From Bacillus massilioanorexius (GTDB lineage: Bacteria > Bacillota > Bacilli > Bacillales > DSM-1321): 18,025 bases of DNA. The translations under genes and the position numbers were made by a program. Below, piece after piece: positions 6,778 to 15,516 of the stretch. The notes beneath the pieces were generated by a model. That model made no database searches. It was not told the origin of the DNA and saw only the letters and a program-made list of their open reading frames with translations. Within the stretch, counting starts at the first letter, position 1. Every line of letters begins with the position of its first letter. The stretch is taken from NCBI RefSeq assembly GCF_902374955.1, contig NZ_CABKRX010000078.1, forward strand, positions 1 through 18,025, read 5' to 3'.

Positions 6778-7671
6778 TTAGGAATGAACAATGTCATTTA
6801 ACACGTTCTCATTAAAGACACCTTGTTTAAGCATCTCTATCTCATATTTATAAGGTGCTTTTTTATTATTCTTATCTTCACCAACAAAAGGTGTTTCTAA
6901 AATTTTAGGAATCTCCATAAGTTGTGGATGATGAACGATTTTATTCAATGCAGTAAAGCCAATATGACCGAAACCGATGTTTTCATGACGGTCTTTACCA
7001 GCTCCCATGACGTTTTTGCTATCATTAATATGAAGAACCTTCAATCGATCAATACCAATAATTTTATCAAATTGATTCAAAACACCATCAAAGTCTTGGG
7101 CGACGTTATAACCCGCATCATGTGTATGACAAGTATCAAAGCAAACAGATAGTCGATCATTATGTGTAACTCCATCGATGATCATAGCAAGCTCTTCAAA
7201 GCTACGGCCACATTCCGTACCTTTACCAGCCATCGTTTCAAGTGCGATTTGTAACTTTTCATTACCGGTTAATACTTCATTCAATCCTTTAATAATACTT
7301 TTGATACCTTCTTCAACTCCAGCCCCAACGTGAGCTCCTGGATGTAATACGATTTGTTTTGCACCTATTGCTTCTGTGCGTTGAATTTCTGATGTTAAAA
7401 AATCCACCCCTAATTGAAAGGTTTCAGGTTTAATAGAGTTTCCAATATTGATAATGTATGGGGCGTGGACCACAATATCCGTCATCCCATGCTCTTCCAT
7501 ATGTCTTTGCCCTGCTTCAATGTTCAATTCTTCTATACTTTTACGTCTTGTATTTTGTGGAGCACCCGTGTAGATCATGAAGGTATTTGCTCCATAAGAT
7601 GCTGCTTCTTCACTGGCACCTAATAGCATCTTCTTCCCACTCATTGACACGTGTGAGCCTATTTTAAGCAT
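6778..7671 (-). CDS. nfo: Deoxyribonuclease IV (endonuclease IV, AP endonuclease)
   Basis: This 297-aa protein has the family's usual length. Endonuclease IV cuts DNA 5' to abasic sites in base excision repair, using three zinc ions in a TIM barrel. Signature segments are all present: an early GSHVSMSG; VVHAPYIINIGN; a zinc-ligand glutamate in ALETMAGKGTE; CFDTCHTHDAGY; LKVLHINDSKN followed by GAGKDRHENIGFGHIG; and a late ETPF. The ATG at 7671 has AGGGTGAAG upstream. It begins 14 nt after the cshB stop, so the two are almost certainly one transcript; I recall the same pairing (yqfR-yqfS) in B. subtilis, where Nfo protects spores. No defect is seen. Confidence 0.97.
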   Translation of the reverse strand: MLKIGSHVSMSGKKMLLGASEEAASYGANTFMIYTGAPQNTRRKSIEELNIEAGQRHMEEHGMTDIVVHAPYIINIGNSIKPETFQLGVDFLTSEIQRTEAIGAKQIVLHPGAHVGAGVEEGIKSIIKGLNEVLTGNEKLQIALETMAGKGTECGRSFEELAMIIDGVTHNDRLSVCFDTCHTHDAGYNVAQDFDGVLNQFDKIIGIDRLKVLHINDSKNVMGAGKDRHENIGFGHIGFTALNKIVHHPQLMEIPKILETPFVGEDKNNKKAPYKYEIEMLKQGVFNENVLNDIVHS

Positions 7672-7685
7672 TTCTCTTCACCCTT

Positions 7686-9005
7686 TTATTTTTTCTTTTT
7701 TCTCAACTCAATTTTTCGTTGACGTTTTTTATGAGCATCAAGTTCCCACTGTTGTTTTCGTTTATAGCCTGGTTTCACCTTAGTAGGTTTTTTAACAATT
7801 ATCTTCGCTTTCGCATCTAGCTCCGCTTTTTGCTTCTTACGTTTCGTTCGCTTATTGCGATCATCAGCATCAATCCATTCACGATTAACAAAGTCCTTAT
7901 TAATAAATGTAATGCCTAATTTTTCAAGCTTATTTAAAGCATCTTCATCCGAAATATCATAAATAGTTGCTGCAATTCCAGAGTACCCTGCTCGAGCAGT
8001 ACGTCCGGCTCTGTGAATATAGAAGTCTAAATCGGATGGAATCTCGTAATTGATTACATGACTTACACCTTCGATATCAATTCCACGTGCAGCTAGGTCA
8101 GTTGCTACTACATATTGAAACTCTAAATCATTAATTTGCTTCATCATTTTACGACGTTCACGCGGAGATAAGTTTCCATGTAATCTTCCAACACGTAATC
8201 CTCTTTTATTTAACTCATCGGCAACTGTATCGGCCATTTGTTTTGTATTTGTAAAAATTAAGGCTAAATATGGATTGAAGGAGGTAACAATATCGTGTAA
8301 TAATGTCACTTTATTTCGATGACGTAATGGAACTAATACATGATCAATTTTTTGTGCTGTTACTTGTTCTGGATCTACTTGATAGTATCTTGGGTTTTCC
8401 ATATACTTTTGTAAAAACGGCTTAAGTTTTTCTGGAATTGTAGCTGAAAAGACAAGCATTTGTAGTTTTTCAGTCATACGCGCTGCAATGTAGTCAACAT
8501 CTTGAATGAAGCCCATATCTAACATTAAATCCGCTTCATCCACAACCAATGTTGTAGCTGAATAGACCTGCAAGGCTTTCGCATCTATTAAATCTTTAAT
8601 TCTACCAGGTGTACCAATAATCAATTGTGGCTGTTGCTTTAGCTTTTCAATAGTACGCTGCTTATCTGTTCCACCTACATAGCATCGTACATTAATTTGC
8701 TGATCTTCAGGGAAACACTCAGCAATTTTCACAGCTTCTTTATAAATTTGATTAGCTAATTCACGTGTAGGTGCTGTAATAATGGCTTGTACCTCTTCTT
8801 TTTCTGGAACAATTTTATTCATAATTGGTAATAGAAAAGCATGTGTTTTACCTGTACCCGTTTGTGATTGTCCAATAATACTCGTGCCTTTTAGCGTAGC
8901 TGGGATAACACGTTCTTGAATATCAGTTGGCTTCTTGAACCCTCTCTCTTCAACTGCTTTCAAGATATATGGATGAAAGGAAAATCTTTCGAATTGATTT
9001 GACAT
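7686..9005 (-). CDS. cshB: DEAD-box ATP-dependent RNA helicase CshB
   Basis: This 439-aa helicase has the core motifs in order: a Q-motif region ending PTDIQ, Walker A GQSQTGTGKT, PTRELA, TPGRI, DEAD within VVDEADLMLD, SAT, then the second RecA domain with ARGIDIEGV and HRAGRTAR. A strongly basic Lys/Arg-rich tail of about 60 residues follows and probably binds RNA. DEAD-box proteins of this type remodel RNA during cold adaptation and ribosome or RNA-decay work. The ATG at 9005 has AAGGAG 10 nt upstream. The short tail, length and location next to nfo identify it as CshB rather than CshA. A TATAAT on the minus strand (9105-9100) is a possible -10 element for cshB-nfo. Confidence 0.95.
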   Translation of the reverse strand: MSNQFERFSFHPYILKAVEERGFKKPTDIQERVIPATLKGTSIIGQSQTGTGKTHAFLLPIMNKIVPEKEEVQAIITAPTRELANQIYKEAVKIAECFPEDQQINVRCYVGGTDKQRTIEKLKQQPQLIIGTPGRIKDLIDAKALQVYSATTLVVDEADLMLDMGFIQDVDYIAARMTEKLQMLVFSATIPEKLKPFLQKYMENPRYYQVDPEQVTAQKIDHVLVPLRHRNKVTLLHDIVTSFNPYLALIFTNTKQMADTVADELNKRGLRVGRLHGNLSPRERRKMMKQINDLEFQYVVATDLAARGIDIEGVSHVINYEIPSDLDFYIHRAGRTARAGYSGIAATIYDISDEDALNKLEKLGITFINKDFVNREWIDADDRNKRTKRKKQKAELDAKAKIIVKKPTKVKPGYKRKQQWELDAHKKRQRKIELRKKKK

Positions 9006-9169
9006 ATTTTAAATACTCCTTATTTAATCTGCATTTTCAACAATAACTGCTTGTCTTATCTTACCCTCTTTGACTCATTAACTCAACAATTCCAATCACA
9101 TTATAAAAATTCTTTTTTAGATATTCACGTTTTCTTCCCATTTTCTCCAAATATGCATAAATTAATAAT

Positions 9170-9265
9170 AAGAAAAGCGCAAGTGCCCTGGTCAGTCCCG
9201 ACCAGCATAAGATGAAATGGCTAGAAGGTGTACTTTACCTTCTGGACAGATTTTTACGCTTTCTT
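9170..9265 (+). repeat. Three-hairpin structured intergenic element
   Basis: The outer stem pairs AAGAAAAGCG (9170-9179) with CGCTTTCTT (9257-9265), with one bulge. Inside are two separate hairpins: CTGGTC/GACCAG (9188-9193 with 9200-9205) and CTAGAAGGT/ACCTTCTGG (9221-9229 with 9237-9245, one G-U). This gives a three-way-junction shape of about 96 nt. A partial echo, AAGTGCCTTGACC, follows at 9281-9293. From memory, similar blocks recur between genes in Bacillaceae; I cannot verify that here. Confidence 0.6.
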
Positions 9266-9312
9266 ACCTTATAAGAAATTAAGTGCCTTGACCAAAAGTC
9301 TAAATTTCTAAA

Positions 9313-9501
9313 GATGCTTTATAAAGACTGTTTTCGCGAGCTTTAACACCCATTATCAAGTAGCAAGTATAGGTTGATTTCTGCTCCAGTTTGCTCGCTT
9401 TCCGTGGGGCGGGCGGTGAGCCTCCTCGGCACATAGTGCCTATGGGGTCTCACCTATCCCGCTACTCCCACAGAAGTCTAGCACCTTACGCTCCAATCAT
9501 C
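9313..9501 (+). repeat. Full copy of the structured intergenic repeat (long foldback)
   Basis: The block from 9372 to 9501 folds as one long nested hairpin. Paired arms from outside in are: TGATT/AATCA (9375-9379 with 9495-9499); an imperfect 16-bp arm ending GTGGG/CCCAC (9404-9408 with 9467-9471); GCGGG/CCCGC (9409-9413 with 9458-9462); GGTGAG/CTCACC (9415-9420 with 9449-9454); and GGCAC/GTGCC (9428-9432 with 9436-9440). A leader at 9313-9371 containing CTGTTTTCGC is shared with the copy at 6491. GC content is well above the surroundings. An open frame crossing it (9391-9609) is not credible as a gene. It occupies the gap between divergent cshB and yqfQ. Confidence 0.8.
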
Positions 9502-9662
9502 CAAACTGTTTATTCACTGCTTTTATTCCTTTTATTCATCAAACAAATTTTTAAAAAACTATCTTTTAAAATCAATCATTTTATAGTCATTAAAACCCAT
9601 ATTACGTAACCCATCTATAAATACAATAAAAACAAACTTCTCATTTAAGGAGGGAGATCAAC

Positions 9663-10418
9663 GTGAATAGAGGTTTCCAAAATCATATAGGTAGAGGCGT
9701 TCCCAATAATACTCCCCCATTTCAACAACAAATGCCGATGGGACAAAGAGGACCAGGACCGTTTAACCAACCATTACCTCCTCAGCTACCGCCAATGAAT
9801 ACTCAAGGTTTTTATACCCATAATCCATATCTACAGCAAGGGTCTATGCAGCAACCAATTCGTCAACAAGGAAATATGGCTGGGCCAGAGAAAAAAGGTT
9901 TATTAACGAAAATATTTTCAAAGAAACAGCAAAGAAATATGCCACAACAATCACCTTTTTCTTTACCACAAAGCAGCTCTAGAAATGCAGCTGCCGCTTC
10001 AACCGCAGCTACAGGAGCGGCAGCAACTAGTGGAGGATTTCTGCAAAGCGTGCTAAATCCAGATAATCTTTCTTCCATGTTAAATAATACTCAACGTGTT
10101 TTAGCTGCTGCTGAATCATTTGGGCCACTAGTCCAACAGTACGGGCCAGTAGTCAAAAATATTCCTGCCATGTGGAAGCTTTTCCAAGGAACAAAAGATA
10201 ACGATTCAATAAATTCTGACTCTAATAACAATCAAAGTGAACCTGAACCGTCTCCAAATATAAAAGAAGAAGCGAAAATTATAGTTCACGAAAAAAAAGC
10301 TGAACCAATTCGTAAAGCAAAGCATATTAAACATCGCATACCTACAGAAAGAGTAAAACAAATGGATTCTTCTTCTTTTCATAGAAAAGGAGAATCCAAG
10401 CCAAAATTATTTATCTAA
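9663..10418 (+). CDS. yqfQ: VrrA/YqfQ family protein
   Basis: This is a 251-aa, low-complexity protein of unknown role. Residues 1-75 are rich in Gln, Pro, Asn and Gly. An Ala-rich stretch (about 109-123) leads into the recognisable YqfQ-like core (about 125-172), which contains FLQSVLNPDNL, QRVLAAAESFGPLVQQYGP and a final MWKLFQG. The tail is Asn/Ser-rich, then basic with many Lys. There is no signal peptide. VrrA of B. anthracis, known for its variable repeat, belongs to this family, and the Gln/Pro-rich N-terminus here matches that character without an exact tandem repeat. The GTG start at 9663 has GGAGGGA upstream at good distance. It sits between cshB and ispH as in B. subtilis; no clear terminator separates it from ispH. 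Confidence 0.87.
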   Translation: MNRGFQNHIGRGVPNNTPPFQQQMPMGQRGPGPFNQPLPPQLPPMNTQGFYTHNPYLQQGSMQQPIRQQGNMAGPEKKGLLTKIFSKKQQRNMPQQSPFSLPQSSSRNAAAASTAATGAAATSGGFLQSVLNPDNLSSMLNNTQRVLAAAESFGPLVQQYGPVVKNIPAMWKLFQGTKDNDSINSDSNNNQSEPEPSPNIKEEAKIIVHEKKAEPIRKAKHIKHRIPTERVKQMDSSSFHRKGESKPKLFI

Positions 10419-10501
10419 TATTTAAGCATGATTCTTTTTGAGTCGTGATTTATTCAAAATTCAATGCTTTCTTTATAAACTTCAATGTCCTTCTTCATTC
10501 T

Positions 10502-10530
10502 TTGTATTGTTTTTCTTCCTTATATATAAT
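10502..10530 (+). promoter_or_regulatory. ispH: Possible sigma-A promoter of ispH
   Basis: A perfect TATAAT (10525-10530) lies 17 nt after a partial -35, TTGTAT (10502-10507), which matches 3/6. It is 40 nt before the ispH start codon. Confidence 0.45.
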
Positions 10531-10570
10531 AGGATTATAGAACAATTATGGTTGAATGAAGGAGGCCATT

Positions 10571-11524
10571 ATGAAAGTTATTAAAATTTCGCCACGGGGA
10601 TACTGCTACGGTGTTGTTGATGCTATGGTTATTGCACGCAATGCTGCTTTAGATAAAACATTACCCCGTCCTATATATATCCTTGGAATGCTGGTTCATA
10701 ATAGCCATGTTACGGACGCATTTAAAGAAGATGGTATCATTACCCTAGATGGTAAAAATAGATCTGAAATCATCAATCAAGTAGAAAGTGGCACTGTTAT
10801 TTTCACAGCACATGGCGTTTCTCCAGAAGTTCGTGAAATTGCTAAACAACGTGGTTTGGTCACAATCGATGCAACATGCCCTGATGTTACGGTCACACAT
10901 GACTTAATTCGAGAAAAAAAAGCAGAAGGCTACCATATTATATACATTGGTAAAAAAGGACATCCTGAACCTGAAGGAGCCGTAGGTGTTGCCCCTGATG
11001 TCGTTCATCTTGTTGAAAACATAAAAGACGTGGAAGAATTACAATTAGGTGATGCCAAAATAATCGTAACGAACCAGACAACAATGAGTCAATGGGACGT
11101 TCAAGTGTTAATGGAGCGCATCCAAGAAATCTATCCACAAACTGAGGTTCACAAAGAAATATGTAATGCTACGCAAACAAGACAGGAAGCTGTCGCTGAA
11201 CAAGCTGGCGAAGCGGATCTTCTCATTGTTGTCGGTGATCCACGAAGTAACAATAGTAATCGTCTTGCTCAGGTTTCCGAAGAAATAGCTGGTACAAAAG
11301 CATATCGCGTGGCCGATGTTTCTGAAATTAACCCCGAATGGTTAAAGGATATTGAAACAGTAGCGGTAACAGCTGGAGCTTCCACGCCAACTCCTATAAC
11401 AAGAGAAGTCATTGCTTACTTAGAGCAATTTGATCGCCAAGATTCTTCTACTTGGAAAGGTGAGAAGAAGGTTCCGTTGAGTAAGATTTTGCCTAAGGTG
11501 AAGAAGAATGTAGAGGCGAAATAA
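10571..11524 (+). CDS. ispH: 4-hydroxy-3-methylbut-2-enyl diphosphate reductase IspH
   Basis: This 317-aa enzyme performs the last step of the MEP pathway, reducing HMBPP to IPP and DMAPP with a [4Fe-4S] cluster. The three cluster cysteines are visible: C12 in GYCYGV, C103 in DATCPDV and C198 in EICNATQTRQEA. Substrate-binding histidines are H43, H81 (in AHGVSPE) and H131 (in GHPEPEG, with the catalytic glutamate next to it). The ATG at 10571 is preceded by GAAGGAGG. An in-frame ATG at 10556 contains that ribosome site and is not used. The longer C-terminal part (about 290-317, Lys-rich) fits the Bacillus form. It converges with the polysaccharide cluster at a shared terminator. Confidence 0.97.
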   Translation: MKVIKISPRGYCYGVVDAMVIARNAALDKTLPRPIYILGMLVHNSHVTDAFKEDGIITLDGKNRSEIINQVESGTVIFTAHGVSPEVREIAKQRGLVTIDATCPDVTVTHDLIREKKAEGYHIIYIGKKGHPEPEGAVGVAPDVVHLVENIKDVEELQLGDAKIIVTNQTTMSQWDVQVLMERIQEIYPQTEVHKEICNATQTRQEAVAEQAGEADLLIVVGDPRSNNSNRLAQVSEEIAGTKAYRVADVSEINPEWLKDIETVAVTAGASTPTPITREVIAYLEQFDRQDSSTWKGEKKVPLSKILPKVKKNVEAK

Positions 11525-11537
11525 AACTTATTATTAT

Positions 11538-11582
11538 AATATTTGCCCAAAGACTTGTTTAGCCTTTGGGCAAATATTTTCT
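11538..11582. terminator. Bidirectional terminator between ispH and the polysaccharide cluster
   Basis: A 15-bp perfect stem (11538-11552 with 11564-11578) has an 11-nt loop and begins 13 nt after the ispH stop. TTTTC follows on the plus strand. On the minus strand it is followed by a weaker T/A-rich tract. Confidence 0.88.
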
Positions 11583-11589
11583 TATTTAT

Positions 11590-12820
11590 CTACTTTAGTT
11601 TGATACTAGAGATTAATGCCTTTAATTCATTTAAAACTAATCCATCTTTTTCAACATATTCTTTTATAAGAATAATCGACAAATAAATTAACGCACCTAC
11701 TATAATTTGAAGGACAGTAGTAATAATTTTTGCACCTAAATAGACACCTATGATTCTGACTACTAAAAACATTACTATTCCTGCTCCTGCATAATAAATT
11801 ACTTTTAGAAATATTTTTTTGAGTTCAATTTGTTCTCTTATAGCAACCAATTGGACAAGCATAACAACAAGCTCGGCAAACAGAGTTCCTATTGAAGCTC
11901 CTATTGCTCCAAAAGGCTTGATTAGAAACAAATTCAGTACAAGATTAACAAATGCTCCTGTATAGACTGAAATAGTATATGGTTTCATTCTACCGATAGC
12001 TAACAAATACTGAGTACCGAATACTCCACTCCATGCCATAAAAAATATTGTTGGACATATAATGATTAGGACAGTGATAGACCTTTTAAATTCTTCTCCT
12101 AAATACCATGGAATGAATTCAATTGAGATTCCTGCTAACCCTAACATAATAGGAGTTGCTATAAAACTAGAAAAATCCAAAGATTTAAATAAATATTTTT
12201 TTACTTCTTCCGTCTTTCCATTGCTGAATATATAGGCAATTTTAGGTAGCATAATCGTTCCTAATGAAGTTACGAATGCTAGGCTCACCTTCAAAATCTT
12301 ATCAGCATAATCAAATACTCCTACTTCACTTTCAACCGAGAATATACCAATCATCGTTTTGTTTAAAACAAAATATATTTGAATAGCAATCTGCGGAACA
12401 AAGTAAGAGACGGTTGGTTTAACATGTTTCCATACATCCTGTATTTTTATGGGTACTAGTATTAAATAATTTTTCATTCCAATCCAAAGAACCAATTGTC
12501 CAATGAATATCGTCCCTGTCATAATCAATGAATATGTAGGTAAATCATTAGGTGTTTCCACAAAAAGAAATAGTAGTACTATACTTAAAACCCTTACTAT
12601 CGTATTTCTAATGACAATTTGTTTAAACTTTTCCAATCCACTAAAGAACCATGAACAATCTACTAAGCACATAATAAAGAAATCACTTGAATATACATAA
12701 TTGTTTTATGTGTAAACTCCCCATAATATGTAAAAAATAAATATAAAATTAAGCAAAGAGCCGTCATAATCCATTGCAAGGCACACAGCTAAGGAATGTT
12801 TGACTTAATTTTTCTTTACA
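11590..12820 (-). pseudogene. Oligosaccharide flippase (Wzx/PST type), 5' end frameshifted and truncated
   Basis: The intact part (11590-12672, 360 codons) covers the last three quarters of a polysaccharide flippase with about ten membrane helices. It begins mid-family at VDCSWFFSGLEKFK, a segment normally found about 120 residues into such proteins, and its ATG at 12672 has no ribosome site. Upstream coding continues in other frames. Bases 12779-12666 read LQWIMTALCLILYLFF and on to ISLLCA before a TAG; one missing T near 12666 would rejoin it to the main frame. Bases 12817-12782 read KEKLSQTFLSCV in yet another frame. The first ~80 residues are not recognisable. A full flippase lies upstream in the same cluster, so loss may be tolerated. 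Whether the remaining frame is translated is unknown. Confidence 0.8.
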
Positions 12821-12968
12821 CTCAATCGAAAGTCCCTAATCTAAATCTAATCAATTGACATTACTTTTAACCAATAAAAAATGCAATCCAAATAAGCCTG
12901 TCACTTTAATAACAGACTGAACAGTTTTAACTTTTTTTATCAATTATAATTAGATTGAATTTATAGCA

Positions 12969-13961
12969 TTACATTTCACCATATCCATTAGGATGTTTTT
13001 TATGCCAATTCCATGCAGTCTCTATAATTTCTTTACTATTGGTATATTTGGGGTTCCACCCTAAAATTTCTTTTGCTTTTTTACTGGATGCAATTAATCT
13101 ACTCGGATCTCCAACTCTTCTTTCTCCTTGAAGTACATGTATAGGTAATCCCGTTACTTTCTTTGCAGTATCAATAATTTCTTTCACAGAATATCCATTT
13201 CCACTACCTAAATTAAAAATATTACTTTCGTTACCTTTCATCAAATATTCCAAAGCTAAAATATGCGCTTCCACTAAATCAACCACATGAATATAATCAC
13301 GAATACAAGTACCATCTTCCGTGTCATAATCATCTCCAAATATTGTAATATTCTCTCTTAACCCCAATGCTGTTTGTAATACTAAGGGTATTATGTGCGT
13401 TTCAATCCGATGATCTTCCCCTATTTTTCCATCTAAACTAGCACCAGCAACGTTAAAATAACGAAGTGAAACATAACGGATACCATACGATTCATCCGCC
13501 CATTTCATCATTTTTTCCATCATTAATTTTGATTCACCATATGGATTAGATGGATTTGTCGGTGCCTCTTCCGTAATCGGTATACTCTTTGGCTCTCCAT
13601 ATGTTGCCGCAGTAGAAGAGAATACAATTTTATCTACATTTCTATCCTTCATTATTTCTAACAAAACCATCATTCCATATGTATTATTATGAAAATATTT
13701 AAGAGGATTAGATACTGATTCACCGACTAATGAATGAGCTGCAAAATGCATAACTCCATCAATTTTTTCTTTTTCAAACATGTCATGTAAAAAATCACGA
13801 TTTCGTATATCGCCAATATAAAAAGAAATATTAGGTGGAATAGCTTCGACATGACCTGTTTCAAGATTATCCACTACTACTACCTCATATCCTTTATCTA
13901 ATAGACCTTTTACAGCATGAGAGCCAATGTATCCGGCTCCTCCAGTTACTAGAACTTTCAT
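12969..13961 (-). CDS. galE: UDP-glucose 4-epimerase
   Basis: This 330-aa short-chain dehydrogenase-type epimerase interconverts UDP-glucose and UDP-galactose, or the GlcNAc forms. The NAD-binding TGGAGYIGSH is at residues 6-15. The catalytic triad region is FSSTAATYG with Thr/Ser near 115-117, plus Tyr141 and Lys145 in PYGESK. Later family segments such as RYFNVAGA and CIRDYIHVVDL are intact. Length is normal. The ATG at 13961 has AGAGGAGAG upstream. It follows the intact flippase by 19 nt and supplies a sugar nucleotide to the cluster. This could be a cluster-specific copy, so a second galE elsewhere in the genome is possible. Behind its stop lies the decayed flippase. Confidence 0.95.
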   Translation of the reverse strand: MKVLVTGGAGYIGSHAVKGLLDKGYEVVVVDNLETGHVEAIPPNISFYIGDIRNRDFLHDMFEKEKIDGVMHFAAHSLVGESVSNPLKYFHNNTYGMMVLLEIMKDRNVDKIVFSSTAATYGEPKSIPITEEAPTNPSNPYGESKLMMEKMMKWADESYGIRYVSLRYFNVAGASLDGKIGEDHRIETHIIPLVLQTALGLRENITIFGDDYDTEDGTCIRDYIHVVDLVEAHILALEYLMKGNESNIFNLGSGNGYSVKEIIDTAKKVTGLPIHVLQGERRVGDPSRLIASSKKAKEILGWNPKYTNSKEIIETAWNWHKKHPNGYGEM

Positions 13962-13980
13962 ACTCTCTCTCCTCTACATA

Positions 13981-15513
13981 TCATTCTTTAATGCTTCGGC
14001 TTTTACATATAAAATTTTGTATATACTCATACAGCATTCTCAACTCTTCTGTTTTAAAATTCGCAATTAAAAATGTTACTGTCATTATAAAGAAACAAAT
14101 ACATACTTTAAGTATGATAAATAACAAGGATACTGGCATATTATCGGTTATCATAACAGTTATGAACACAGCTATGATAGTAGTAATAAAATACTTTATT
14201 TGCCTATTCCAATACTGACTTACTGGCTGTTCAAACGTTTTATGAAATAATAATCTTGGTTCAACCCAGACATTTGTAAGCATCCGAGCAAATGCTGTTG
14301 AAATGATAATTCCTGCTAATCCCCAGTAACTTCCCAATACAATAGAGAGAATAAGATTGACGATTGCAGCGCATAACATTATATATTTAATTTGATTAAA
14401 TAAACCTAATGTTTCTCTATAAATCCATACCGGCGTTACAATATTCTGAATATAAAAATTGAAAACAATTGCTATAACATCACTCGAATCTAATAAATAA
14501 CTTTCCCCTATCCAAATAGTAATAAAGTCAGCAAAAACCACAAGAAAACAAAGAGAGGAGAAAGCACTTAACCAATGAAAAAAGAGTAATAACATATTAA
14601 AGAATTTGTAAGACTTTATTACATTACTTTCTGCATTTAAATTACCTATACTAGCATGCAAAGATTGAATAATGATAGAAATAAATGATGAAACTACATT
14701 GACAAGCATAAAATAATTTGAGTAATAGCCAACATAGATTGTTCCAACCATCATTGAAATTAGTATATTATCAGTATTATTCATAACAACATGGCCTATT
14801 TTAAACAAGAACATAGACCGTATATTTTTGTTTATTTCTTTAATCTGACTTTTAGCTATATCATATGGTTGCTTAATATATGGATACAATTTATCAGCTT
14901 TTATGCTTAATATGATATTGTTTAACACTGTACCTATAACCATAATTATTAAATAAAGAGTAAAACTTTTAATTATTACTAGCACAATAATTTGCAAAAT
15001 ATTAGTAAGCAAGGCACATGCCGTGCCAACAAATGTAATAATATAATTTTTTTGGTCTGCATTAATTAGTGCTGTTTTATACGCAACAAAATATGAGACT
15101 ACAGAATTCAGTAAAAATATTAAATAGTACAAAACTAAATCATTGTACGTAAGATTGCTATTTATGACCATATGGAGAATTGGAACAATAGATATACCAA
15201 ACAGCAAAACAGCAATAGCAATTCTTTTATAAATCTTTTTATAATAATTTAATAATGCACAAATAGCACCTTCATCTTGATCTCTAATCGGTTTATACAA
15301 ACTGTATATCATGACGTTTGCAATACCAAGCTCCGCTAAAGATAAAACCATCAAAATACTACTATATAATCCACTTACTCCTAAATATTCCGCACCTAAG
15401 ACTGCTATGAAAACGGTTCTACACAAAAAAGAGGAAAGTAAGCTTACAACTTGTCCTCCTATACCTATAGATACATTTTTCAATGCATTTTCTGTTCTGG
15501 ATTTTATATTCAT
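13981..15513 (-). CDS. Polysaccharide flippase (PST/MOP family, Wzx-like), intact
   Basis: This 510-aa membrane protein is full length for the MOP/PST family, with about twelve or more hydrophobic helices. It would flip lipid-linked oligosaccharide repeat units across the membrane. The N-terminus (SIGIGGQVVSLLSSFLCRTV and then FIAVLGAEYLGVSGLY) has the typical first two helices and the GAEYLGVSGLY loop seen in Firmicutes capsule flippases. The ATG at 15513 has AGGAG about 13 nt upstream, which is far. The preceding small frame ends 3 nt before the start, so translational coupling may help. Codon use is strongly AT-biased compared with the yqf genes to the left. It shares no close similarity with the decayed flippase at 11590-12820, so the two are not recent duplicates. 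Confidence 0.9.
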   Translation of the reverse strand: MNIKSRTENALKNVSIGIGGQVVSLLSSFLCRTVFIAVLGAEYLGVSGLYSSILMVLSLAELGIANVMIYSLYKPIRDQDEGAICALLNYYKKIYKRIAIAVLLFGISIVPILHMVINSNLTYNDLVLYYLIFLLNSVVSYFVAYKTALINADQKNYIITFVGTACALLTNILQIIVLVIIKSFTLYLIIMVIGTVLNNIILSIKADKLYPYIKQPYDIAKSQIKEINKNIRSMFLFKIGHVVMNNTDNILISMMVGTIYVGYYSNYFMLVNVVSSFISIIIQSLHASIGNLNAESNVIKSYKFFNMLLLFFHWLSAFSSLCFLVVFADFITIWIGESYLLDSSDVIAIVFNFYIQNIVTPVWIYRETLGLFNQIKYIMLCAAIVNLILSIVLGSYWGLAGIIISTAFARMLTNVWVEPRLLFHKTFEQPVSQYWNRQIKYFITTIIAVFITVMITDNMPVSLLFIILKVCICFFIMTVTFLIANFKTEELRMLYEYIQNFICKSRSIKE

Positions 15514-15516
15514 TTT

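Noticed and set aside
6922..7152. Plus-strand frames opposite nfo (also 7414-7623)
   Set aside because: They are shadows of a conserved gene on the other strand.
9391..9609. 72-codon open frame on the plus strand
   Set aside because: Its first third lies in the foldback repeat and it has no ribosome site. The open frame is explained by the structured DNA, not by coding.
10427..10452. Possible terminator after yqfQ
   Set aside because: An 8-bp stem needs two G-U pairs and has no T-run after it, so yqfQ may read through into ispH.
12895..12918. Hairpin after galE (AGCCTGT with ACAGACT)
   Set aside because: The stem is only about 7 bp with a G-U pair and lacks a good T-run, so I do not call a terminator.
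13991..14218. 75-codon plus-strand frame opposite the intact flippase
   Set aside because: It is antisense to a well-supported membrane protein gene and lacks a ribosome site. The same applies to the frame at 15311-15541.
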